Shown here: positions 7,181 through 13,759 of the stretch, in pieces
Numbering within the stretch: the first letter of the stretch is position 1
Layout: every line of letters begins with the position of its first letter
Assembly: GCA_003132905.1 (NCBI GenBank)
Contig: PKZC01000370.1
Span: forward strand, 286 to 14,044
Length of the DNA stretch: 13,759 nt
Reading direction: 5' to 3'
Origin: Bryobacterales bacterium
GTDB lineage: Bacteria > Acidobacteriota > Terriglobia > Bryobacterales > Bryobacteraceae
Program-made: the position numbers and the translations under genes
The notes under the pieces: generated by a model
The model's input: the letters and a program-made list of their open reading frames with translations, nothing else
Told to the model about the DNA's origin: nothing
The model's database searches: none

Positions 7181-9100
7181 ATGCGCACATTCTGGAATCT
7201 TCTTATTGTTGCCGGCGTCGCTGCCTCAAGCGCTTTTTCCCAGGAGATCAGCATTGAGACGCCGCCCGCGCCGCGAGTAGTGGGGCCGATCGTACGGCCA
7301 TTTCACCTGGAGCGGCGCGTGGTCTCGCCGGCCAGGCTCACGAATACTGTGCGCCTGGATTCGTTAATACGCGCGGGCAATTTATATCTGTCGGCGCAAG
7401 ACGTGATCGCGCTGGCGCTCGAAAACAACGTGGATATCGCGATCCAGCGGTACGGTCCTTATCTCGCCCGTGAAGTAGTGCGGCGCGCTCAGGGCGGCGG
7501 CTTCCTGCGAGACATTAGCCAGCCAATTAGCCCCGGACCAACCAGCGTCAGTCTGGAAGGCGTCAGCGTAAACAGCCTGGCCTTGGCGGAGAGCGGATCG
7601 GGCGTGGGTTCGGGAGGCGGCATCGTGATCCAACTCGGCACCACGCCCCCGAATCTCGACCCGAATCTATTTCTTTACGCGAACTTTCAGCATTCCACTA
7701 CACCTGAAAGCAATATCTTTCTGAGCTTGGTTCCCTCGTTGCTGGTTGGTACCCAGACCTACGCGGCGCAGTACAGCCAATCGTTTGTAACTGGCACTTC
7801 CGCCACGCTTACTTACGTGAATAGTCGGATCAGTTTGAATACTCCGGTAAGCACTTTGAATCCCTATACCACTGGCGACCTGGACTTGTATGTCACACAG
7901 AACCTGCTGCAGGGATTCGGGGTATCGGTAAACAATCGCAATATCCGTGTGGCAAAAAACAACCTGAAAGTAACGGACTTGCAATTAAAGCTGCAGGTAA
8001 TCACGACGGTTTCCGCCATTCTAAATCTTTACTGGGACTTGGTGAGTTTCAACGAGGATTTGCGAATCAACCAGGAAGCACTCAACACAGCGCAGCAGCT
8101 CTACGAAGGCAACCAGCGCCAGGTGGAACTGGGGACGCTGCCGGCCATTGAAGTCACGCGCGCCGCCGCCGAAGTTTCCTCAGCGAAGGAAAGCCTTTTG
8201 ATCGCGCAGACCAACGTTGCCCAGCAGGAGACGGTACTCAAGAACGCTGTGAGCAGAAATGGAATCGTGAGCCAGACTCTGGACGACGTCCACATTATTC
8301 CTCTCGACCACATCCTCGTCCCCGAGAAGGAAGACTTGAAGCCAACCGCGGAGCTGGTGAACCTGGCATTGGCGCAACGCCCGGAAATCGCGCAGACCAA
8401 GATCAACATCGAGAGCAAGATCATCAACCTGGGCGGTACCAGGAACGCGCTTCTGCCGACGTTACAGGCGTTTTTCGAATTGACCAATAACGCGCTCGCC
8501 GGGCAACCGAATCCGATAGGCGCCACCGATCCGAATGTGCTCGCCGTCCGAGGGCCAACTCCAGCCGCATTCAATGGCGGTTACGGAACATATCTCGGTC
8601 AAATCTTCGGCCGCGATTATCCGAACTACTCGGCGGGGCTCTCGTTGAATATCCCGTTCCGGAACCGAGCGGCCCAAGCCGATTACGTTGCCGACCAGCT
8701 GAGCCTGCGCCAGAGCCAGTTGCAGTATCAGAAGGCGGTGAGCCAGGTGCGGGTGGACGTGAAGAATTCAGTGATCGGACTGCAGCAAGCGCGCGCGCGA
8801 TACGAGACCGCGGTGGCCACGCGTTCGCTGGCGCAACAAACCTTAGAGGCCGAGCAGAACCGCTTCCGCTTCGGCGAATCGACCATTGCGATTGTGGTGC
8901 AGGCCCAGCGCGACTTGGCAAGCGATCAAAGCGCCGAAGTGCACGCCATGGCGAACTACACGCATGCCAAGGTGGCTTTCGATCAAGCCGTGGGGCAGAC
9001 GCTGGATGTCAACGAGATCTCGATGGACGAAGCCGCATTGGGCCATGTGGCGCGGGAATCGGCTATTCCGGCGTCGGCAGTAACAGGACCACGGCCGTGA
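7181..9100 (+). CDS. TolC-family outer-membrane efflux protein, first of tandem pair
   Basis: A 639-residue outer-membrane protein of the TolC family, which forms trimeric channels for tripartite efflux pumps or type I secretion. I start it at ATG 7181 because MRTFWNLLIVAGVAASSAFS is a clear signal peptide (cleavage near SAFS/QE); AGGA at 7165-7168 is a rather distant ribosome binding site. After the signal comes a Pro-rich linker, then SLIRAGNLYLSAQDVIALALENNVDI, the opening helix of the family. The two TolC repeats are visible: ILNLYWDLVSFNEDLRINQEAL with ELGTLPAIEVTRAAAEV in the first half, and IGLQQARARYETAVATRSLAQQTLEAEQNRF with AQRDLASDQSAEVHA in the second. The protein is longer than E. 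coli TolC, mainly through a Gly/Ser/Thr-rich insert after the first helix. The neighbouring gene overlaps it and is a paralogue. No adaptor or pump gene lies next to it on the same strand. Confidence 0.9.
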   Translation: MRTFWNLLIVAGVAASSAFSQEISIETPPAPRVVGPIVRPFHLERRVVSPARLTNTVRLDSLIRAGNLYLSAQDVIALALENNVDIAIQRYGPYLAREVVRRAQGGGFLRDISQPISPGPTSVSLEGVSVNSLALAESGSGVGSGGGIVIQLGTTPPNLDPNLFLYANFQHSTTPESNIFLSLVPSLLVGTQTYAAQYSQSFVTGTSATLTYVNSRISLNTPVSTLNPYTTGDLDLYVTQNLLQGFGVSVNNRNIRVAKNNLKVTDLQLKLQVITTVSAILNLYWDLVSFNEDLRINQEALNTAQQLYEGNQRQVELGTLPAIEVTRAAAEVSSAKESLLIAQTNVAQQETVLKNAVSRNGIVSQTLDDVHIIPLDHILVPEKEDLKPTAELVNLALAQRPEIAQTKINIESKIINLGGTRNALLPTLQAFFELTNNALAGQPNPIGATDPNVLAVRGPTPAAFNGGYGTYLGQIFGRDYPNYSAGLSLNIPFRNRAAQADYVADQLSLRQSQLQYQKAVSQVRVDVKNSVIGLQQARARYETAVATRSLAQQTLEAEQNRFRFGESTIAIVVQAQRDLASDQSAEVHAMANYTHAKVAFDQAVGQTLDVNEISMDEAALGHVARESAIPASAVTGPRP

Positions 9101-11010
9101 GGACGTTCACTATGCTGTTGCACAAAACATTTTCCGCCTTCATCGTGCTGAGCCTCGTGGTATCGCAAAGCAGCGCTCAACAGATCGGCCCGCAAGCACC
9201 TCCGCAGGTGGTGGAAAAGCCCCACGGCCCGCTGCTGTTTCGATCCTACATGCAGACCAGCGTTCCGCCCGTGGAACTGCGCAACACGGATCATCTGCAT
9301 AGTCTGATTCGCGCCGGACATCTGTACCTGACAGTCCAGGATGCAATTGCATTGGCCATCGAAAACAATCTGGATCTGGAAGTGGACCGCTATGGTCCGC
9401 TGAGCGCCGAATGGCAACTGCAGCGAGCGCAGGCCGGGGGCCCCTTGCGCGGCGTCCCTAGCGGAAACTCATTGGTGAATCAAGCCACCAGCGGCCAAGG
9501 CGTGGTGGGTAGCCAGATTGCCGCCGGACTGGCTTCCAACAGCTCTGGAAATATTGGGAACACTGGCGGCACTGCTATTTCTCAGATCGGGCCGGTAACA
9601 CAAAACCTGGATCCCGTGCTTCAAAACGCGGATGTGTTCGCGCATACCACCAGTCCCCAAACGGTGACGCTTCAAAGCGGAACCGATGCATTGATCGACG
9701 CACGTCACACCTTCCAAACATTTGTCCAAGAGGGATTCCTCAGCGGCGGCTACGCTCAGGTGGCGACCAATGAATCCTACTTGAAGGAAAACTCTCCTTC
9801 CGATTTTCTGAATCCGTCGGTGGAGCCGGTGGTGAACATTTATCTTCGCCACAACTTCCTGCAAGGTTTCGGAACTGGCGTGAATAGCCGCTTCATCCGC
9901 GTGGCTCAGAAGAATCTTCAGGGCGCTCAAGAAACGTTTCGATCGCAACTCCTGAATCTGGTTTCCAACGTTCTGAACCTGTATTGGGATCTGGTCACCG
10001 ATGATAACGACCTGGCGGTTCGTCAACGCGCCGTGGATCAAGCGCAGAAATTCTACGACGACACCCGCAAACAAATTGAGCTGGGAGTGATTCCCCGATT
10101 TGAAGCCTCCAGGGCCCAGTCTGGGCTGAGCAATAGCCGCCAGTTACTGGACATCGCGCAGGCCACCGCACAGCAACAAGAGAACCTGCTTAAAAATGCG
10201 CTGAGCCGCAATGGCCTGGAGGATCCGCTGCTGGATGCCGCCCAGGTAGTAACGCTCGATCGCATCGAGATTCCAGAGCAGGATAATTTGCCGGCTCTGC
10301 GCGATTTGGTGGCGAAGGCGCTCGCCAACCGTCCGGACTTCGCGCTCGCCAAGATCAACGACGAGACGTCCGAAATCTCGGCGTTAGGCACGGCCAACGG
10401 CGTTTTGCCCACTTTGCAAGGCATCGCGTCCGCGAGCGCTGTGGGATTGTCCGGCACCCCTACGCCACCGGTAGCTTTTAACGGCCAGACATACGCGGCC
10501 GAACCTTACTATGTGGGCGGATTGGGTAACGCGCTGGGGCAAGTGTTTCGCGATAACTTTCAAACCCATCGCGCCGCCATTCAGTTTCAAGGCACCCTGC
10601 GAAATCACGTGGCGCAAGGCGATTATGGAGTGGACCAACTGCAATTGCGGCAGGGCGATCTGCTGGAGCGCCGCGACCAAAATCAATTGGTGGTGGACAT
10701 TTCCAATTACATGGTCGCGCTGCGGCAGGCGCGTTCCCGCTATTCGCAAGCCGTTGACTCGCGTAACCTGCAACAAGAACTGCTCGACAAATCGCAGCAG
10801 TCTTTTTCGTTTGGAGCAGCGACGATTAGCGACGTGCAGGCAGCCGAAACGGCATTGGTGGCCGCGCAGGAAACCGAAGTGACGGCGTCATCTGCCTACA
10901 GCCACGCTCGCATTTCGCTGGATCAAGTGTTGGGGCAAACGCTCGATGTCAACCATGTTTCCGTAGGTCAGGCGCTGAACGGGGCTAGGGCAGCGACGCC
11001 GCAGCGTTAA
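9097..11010 (+). CDS. TolC-family outer-membrane efflux protein, second of tandem pair
   Basis: A 637-residue paralogue of the gene before it. It starts at GTG 9097, whose GTGA overlaps the TGA stop of the first gene; AGGA at 9085-9088 gives 8-nt spacing. ATG 9112 is an alternative. The GTG start gives MRTF, the same first four residues as the upstream protein. The signal peptide runs to about SQSSA/QQ. The pair share SLIRAG-LYL--QD-IALA-ENN-D----RYGP near the mature N-terminus, then NLDP, LQGFG, -LNLYWDLV, KNA-SRNG and GQTLDVN near the end. The region between the first helix and LQGFG is strongly diverged and Ser/Gly/Asn-rich. The two proteins probably arose by duplication and are co-expressed; whether they form mixed trimers or serve different pumps cannot be told. 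The 3' end overlaps the convergent GH20 gene by 26 bp. Confidence 0.9.
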   Translation: MRTFTMLLHKTFSAFIVLSLVVSQSSAQQIGPQAPPQVVEKPHGPLLFRSYMQTSVPPVELRNTDHLHSLIRAGHLYLTVQDAIALAIENNLDLEVDRYGPLSAEWQLQRAQAGGPLRGVPSGNSLVNQATSGQGVVGSQIAAGLASNSSGNIGNTGGTAISQIGPVTQNLDPVLQNADVFAHTTSPQTVTLQSGTDALIDARHTFQTFVQEGFLSGGYAQVATNESYLKENSPSDFLNPSVEPVVNIYLRHNFLQGFGTGVNSRFIRVAQKNLQGAQETFRSQLLNLVSNVLNLYWDLVTDDNDLAVRQRAVDQAQKFYDDTRKQIELGVIPRFEASRAQSGLSNSRQLLDIAQATAQQQENLLKNALSRNGLEDPLLDAAQVVTLDRIEIPEQDNLPALRDLVAKALANRPDFALAKINDETSEISALGTANGVLPTLQGIASASAVGLSGTPTPPVAFNGQTYAAEPYYVGGLGNALGQVFRDNFQTHRAAIQFQGTLRNHVAQGDYGVDQLQLRQGDLLERRDQNQLVVDISNYMVALRQARSRYSQAVDSRNLQQELLDKSQQSFSFGAATISDVQAAETALVAAQETEVTASSAYSHARISLDQVLGQTLDVNHVSVGQALNGARAATPQR

Positions 11011-12940
11011 CCAGCTTTTCGATCGACGGCACGATTGCGATACGAAGCTCAGCCTGCGGCTTCTTTAGCTTTTCGAGAAACGCCTTTTGTTGTGCGAGCC
11101 AAGACTCGGGCGGGCGTTGATTGCGGTCCAAATAATCGAGGGCCTGTAGGCCAATGGACGCTAAACGGCTGAGGTCTGCCGACACGGGAATAACTTCCTT
11201 CAGCAGCCTTGATTTTTCCAGCGTTGGCTGGAGCAGCGCATCGTTGTCACGCCAGCGCGTAAGCCAGATTCGCATCTGATCACGATCCATTCGATCCACG
11301 AGCGCGGAGAATAAACCTGCAGTTTCGCTTTCCGGACGGGCCGCATCCACCAACCCATCGAGCGGTGTCAGCTGAGTGTATTTGTGCGTGCGAATGCGCT
11401 GGCCGAACGTGGCGGGTTGAACCACATCGGCCAGCGTCTGGAGAGGCCCCACCGGATCGGCACCAGCTAGGCGATGGAGCATCGGAAGGTAGCTCGATCG
11501 ATGCGTCAGGCCCAGTTGATCCAGTTCCCGGCTCACGGCCTCCAATCGGAGATACATGGCGGGCACGTCATTCACTTCTTGCGGCGACCACAACCGTTCG
11601 GCAATCGCAGCGGTTCGCGGCCAAATGCGCGAGTCGACATTCTCCGCGCTTATGAACTCGCCCCACATCGCAACCTCGCCGCCCAAGATGCGAGCCTTCT
11701 CATCGGCCGAGAGCGTCGCAGCGTCGCCCCCCAGTGGATCTACGGCGTAGAGTTTAGAAGCCGGTTCGATGTGATCGAGATAATAACCCGCCGAAAGAAT
11801 GCTGGAAAAACCATGGCGTGCGGCTTCGGCAAGCGACTTCTGACCGCGCCAGGATTGAATCACGATATCCCGCGGCAGATCGGGATCCAAAATCTCATCC
11901 CAGCCTTCCATCCGCTTGCCATACTTTGCGACTACCTTCTGAAGCCGCCGATTGAAGTAGGCCTGAAGGTCTTCCGTGGTTTTCAGATGGTTCTTCCGCA
12001 TGAATGCGCGGATGTGCGCGCTGCTTTTCCACTGTTTGCCGGTTACTTCGTCGCCGCCGATGTGAAAGCACGGATCGGTAAACAGCGCCGCCATCTCGCC
12101 GATAAGAGCGTCCAAGAACAGATATGTGGATTCGCGCGTGGGGTCAATAGTGGGATCGAACACGCCCCAGTTGCGCTCAATTTCATATGGCCCCGGTGCG
12201 CTGGCTAGTTCGGGGTAACCAACCAGCCAACTCGTCGTGTGGCCGGGAACATCGAACTCAGGCACCACACGAATGCCGCGATCTTGCGCGTAGGCTATTA
12301 CCTCGCGAACCTGCTCCTGCGTGTAGTACAAACCATCGGAACCGAGCTGCTGCAATTTCGGAAAACGCTTGCTCTCGACACGGAAACCCTGATCGTCGGA
12401 CAGATGCCAATGGAAAACGTTCAGCTTCACCGCAGCCATCCCATCGAGATTGCGCTTCACTACTTCGATGGGCATCCAATGCCGCGAGACGTCCAGATGC
12501 AGGCCGCGCCAGGGGAAGCGCGGATGGTCTTGGATATCGGCCAGCGGTACTTCGAAACCGTTCGGCCCCGTAACAAGGAGTTGTCGAAATGTTTCCAGGC
12601 CGCGCAGGATGCCCAGAGGATTCGGAGCAGAGAGACGCGCTTGCTTTTGCGTAATCGCTAACTGGTAGCTCTCGTCTTCACCGAGTTGCTGGATTGGTTG
12701 CGAGGCGTGGTCACACTGAATGACCAGCGTTGCGGCAGAAGCGTCGGCGACCATTTCGCCCAGACGCCAGGCTGCATTCTCTAATCGCTCTTCCGTGTAG
12801 CCGGTGAAGGCCACGCGAGGCATCGATCCAATTGCAAGGCTTCCCTGCCCCATTTCGATCTTGGCAGGCCAGGGCATCAGCGGCGGGTCGGCGCTCGCGA
12901 ACATCGCCGCCACCAGCAGCAGCCCAGCGTACCTCGTCAT
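10985..12940 (-). CDS. beta-N-acetylhexosaminidase, glycoside hydrolase family 20
   Basis: A 651-residue exported GH20 enzyme. The family removes terminal beta-linked GlcNAc or GalNAc by substrate-assisted catalysis, acting on chitin fragments, glycans or muropeptide sugars. The signal peptide is MTRYAGLLLVAAMFASA. An alpha/beta GH20b domain follows (about 20-140). The TIM barrel opens at FPWRGLHLDVSRHW (142-155; Arg145 is the usual substrate-binding Arg) and continues with VFHWHLSDDQGFRVESKRFP (175-194) and VVPEFDVPGH (225-234). HIGGDEV (293-299) holds the catalytic Asp297-Glu298 pair. WGEFIS and AAIAERLWS further on are also typical. The roughly 160 residues after the barrel are a helical tail I cannot name. 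The ATG is two bases after the TAA of the upstream gene, so the two are probably translated in a coupled way; no separate ribosome binding site is evident. Catalytic residues are intact. Confidence 0.95.
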   Translation of the reverse strand: MTRYAGLLLVAAMFASADPPLMPWPAKIEMGQGSLAIGSMPRVAFTGYTEERLENAAWRLGEMVADASAATLVIQCDHASQPIQQLGEDESYQLAITQKQARLSAPNPLGILRGLETFRQLLVTGPNGFEVPLADIQDHPRFPWRGLHLDVSRHWMPIEVVKRNLDGMAAVKLNVFHWHLSDDQGFRVESKRFPKLQQLGSDGLYYTQEQVREVIAYAQDRGIRVVPEFDVPGHTTSWLVGYPELASAPGPYEIERNWGVFDPTIDPTRESTYLFLDALIGEMAALFTDPCFHIGGDEVTGKQWKSSAHIRAFMRKNHLKTTEDLQAYFNRRLQKVVAKYGKRMEGWDEILDPDLPRDIVIQSWRGQKSLAEAARHGFSSILSAGYYLDHIEPASKLYAVDPLGGDAATLSADEKARILGGEVAMWGEFISAENVDSRIWPRTAAIAERLWSPQEVNDVPAMYLRLEAVSRELDQLGLTHRSSYLPMLHRLAGADPVGPLQTLADVVQPATFGQRIRTHKYTQLTPLDGLVDAARPESETAGLFSALVDRMDRDQMRIWLTRWRDNDALLQPTLEKSRLLKEVIPVSADLSRLASIGLQALDYLDRNQRPPESWLAQQKAFLEKLKKPQAELRIAIVPSIEKLVNAAASLP

Positions 12941-12942
12941 GC

Positions 12943-13452
12943 TTATTGGCCAAGCTTTGCGGGCGCGAAGAAATCGAGCGGCTTTAGCGCCACAACCTTC
13001 CAGTGCTTCTTTTCCTTGCGCAATTCAAGGTGCACCACTTCCCGCCGCCGGATGAGCGGGCCGTCCTGCTCCAGGTTACGGATTTCGAGCAACCAGTCCA
13101 GGTCTATCTTGTACGTTTCGCCGGCGTCCTCCTCGGTCAAGGGCAGGATGGAAGAAGAGATTTCACCTGCGTTCACAAGCGCCGTAACGTTGTTCTTCAC
13201 CGTGTCGTAATCCGGCATGTCTTTGCTGAACTCTGCCATGAATTTCGAAACGTTACCGTGTACCAGCGCGATGCCGGTCCCATTCTGTTCGGTCAGCGCG
13301 CCGGCCATGGAAGCCACCACGTCCATGACATCGTCGTGCGCATCGGCGAAGGCAAATGCGGCCACGATGCAGACCAGCGTTGCGATTCGCGCAGTACTAC
13401 GCGCAGTACTACGCGCCGTATTACGCGCCGTATTACGTACGATAGCTCGCAT
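12943..13452 (-). CDS. small secreted protein, possibly NTF2-like, with repeat-expanded signal peptide
   Basis: A protein of 169 residues from ATG 13450-13452 (172 from a TTG at 13459-13461, which has GAGAAG four bases upstream). I do not recognise a named family with certainty. The first 22 residues are Arg-rich and contain NTAR twice then STAR twice, coded by a 12-bp tandem repeat. They precede a hydrophobic segment, IATLVCIVAAFAFADA, that looks like a cleaved signal peptide core. The mature part has an FMAEFSKDMPDYDTVKNNVTAL region, then DLDWLLEIRN, RRREVVHLELRKEKKHWKVVAL, and a final FFAPAKLGQ. An opening helical part followed by long strands ending in a W-V-LKPLDFF motif suggests an NTF2/SnoaL-like cone; this is inference. 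The start overlaps the end of argJ by 20 bp and the stop is two bases before the GH20 gene, so all three are likely one transcript. Confidence 0.7.
   Translation of the reverse strand: MRAIVRNTARNTARSTARSTARIATLVCIVAAFAFADAHDDVMDVVASMAGALTEQNGTGIALVHGNVSKFMAEFSKDMPDYDTVKNNVTALVNAGEISSSILPLTEEDAGETYKIDLDWLLEIRNLEQDGPLIRRREVVHLELRKEKKHWKVVALKPLDFFAPAKLGQ
13389..13436. repeat. four-copy 12-bp tandem repeat spanning the argJ stop and next gene's start region
   Basis: Two copies of gcgcagtactac (13389-13412) are followed by two copies of gcgccgtattac (13413-13436), differing at two positions. On the minus strand each copy contains a stop in the argJ frame (TAA at 13433-13435 and 13421-13423, TAG at 13409-13411 and 13397-13399). 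In the frame of the downstream gene each copy encodes NTAR or STAR. Because the unit is four codons long, copy-number change would keep both genes in frame. There are no spacers, so it is not CRISPR. Confidence 0.93.
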
Positions 13453-13759
13453 TGATCTCAATGTACTTCTCGGTCAGGTCGCACGTCCAGAAGCGCGCGC
13501 TGCCCTTGCCTTTGCTTTGGATCGCGAATCGAATCAGGCATTCGGATTCGTCCAGTTTCTTCTTCAGCTCCGCTTCGGAAAACTCCGCCGCAAACCCGCC
13601 GCGGCACACCGGTACGCCTTGCAGATCGATGTCTACCTTTGCCGGATCGAGCGGCACGCCCGCGTTGCCCGCCGCCGAAATAATGCGCCCCCAGTTCGGA
13701 TCGGACCCCGCGATAGCGGTCTTTACCAGCGGTGAATTCGCGATGCTGCGCGCGATGCG
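13433..13759 (-). CDS. argJ: glutamate N-acetyltransferase / amino-acid acetyltransferase ArgJ (5' partial)
   Basis: The C-terminal 108 residues of ArgJ, cut by the window end. ArgJ transfers the acetyl group of N-acetylornithine to glutamate in the cyclic arginine pathway; bifunctional forms also use acetyl-CoA. Diagnostic sequence is IANSPLVKTAIAGSDPNWGRI, followed by VDIDLQGVPVCRGG, and the C-terminus ARFWTCDLTEKYIEINASYRT, matching the WTCDLT...Y..IN..YRT ending of the family. The autoproteolytic Thr that creates the beta chain lies upstream, outside the window, so mono- or bifunctionality cannot be judged. A GTG at 13655-13657 is an internal valine codon, not the start. The TAA stop (13433-13435) sits in the first unit of the 12-bp repeat array. 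The gene is first, within the window, of a tight minus-strand run with the small secreted protein and the GH20 gene. Confidence 0.95.
   Translation of the reverse strand, partial: RIARSIANSPLVKTAIAGSDPNWGRIISAAGNAGVPLDPAKVDIDLQGVPVCRGGFAAEFSEAELKKKLDESECLIRFAIQSKGKGSARFWTCDLTEKYIEINASYRT

Noticed and set aside
4624..11010. A single tripartite pump made of the ABC genes and the TolC pair
   Set aside because: The ABC genes and TolC genes are split by ku on the opposite strand, no periplasmic adaptor is present, and the permease is a plain ABC-2 type; there is no evidence for a joint system.
11474..12208. A 244-residue frame antisense to the GH20 gene
   Set aside because: It lies wholly inside the GH20 catalytic domain on the opposite strand and shows no recognisable domain or ribosome binding site.
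13389..13436. CRISPR-like array
   Set aside because: The units are 12 bp and directly adjacent with no spacers, and no cas genes are present.
13217..13735. A plus-strand frame encoding RAVL repeats across the 12-bp array
   Set aside because: It is antisense to both the small secreted protein and argJ; the repeat look comes from the tandem array itself.

Overview
The window looks like a chromosomal segment of an Acidobacteriota-type bacterium. The pointers are a large Oar-like TonB-dependent receptor, a tandem pair of long TolC-family proteins that open with the same conserved block, a bacterial Ku protein, and GC-rich, tightly packed genes with some TTG/GTG starts. The assignment is inferred from gene style; no 16S or marker-gene comparison was possible. 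I see no RNA gene, insertion sequence, prophage, CRISPR array or replication origin. No gene-free stretch exceeds 300 bases; the longest gap is about 200 bases (6981-7180).

Layout. (1) Positions 2-2638 (+): the 3' part of a TonB-dependent receptor cut by the window start. (2) 2782-3339 (+): a YceI-family protein. (3) 3326-4267 and 4371-4538 (-): an alpha/beta hydrolase and a 55-residue lmo0937/DUF5670-like membrane protein. (4) 4624-6171 (+): a two-gene ABC-2 exporter, ATPase then permease. (5) 6168-6980 (-): Ku, the DNA-end-binding protein of bacterial NHEJ. (6) 7181-11010 (+): two overlapping TolC-family outer-membrane efflux genes. (7) 13759-10985 (-): the 3' end of argJ, a small secreted protein of uncertain (possibly NTF2-like) fold, and a GH20 beta-N-acetylhexosaminidase, packed as a likely operon.

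The genes mix envelope work (receptor, ABC exporter, TolC pair, small membrane protein, exported GH20 enzyme) with housekeeping (ArgJ, Ku). They do not form one obvious pathway. All three convergent gene pairs overlap at their 3' ends (14, 4 and 26 bp), which leaves no room for ordinary terminators between them.

The most unusual local structure is a four-copy 12-bp tandem repeat at 13389-13436. It carries the argJ stop codon, supplies one further in-frame argJ stop per copy, and encodes NTAR/STAR repeats in front of the signal peptide of the next gene. The second oddity is a conserved-looking membrane anchor upstream of the hydrolase's first usable start codon, which no ATG/GTG/TTG can initiate. 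I found no convincing new defence or mobile system; most of the window is ordinary chromosomal content.
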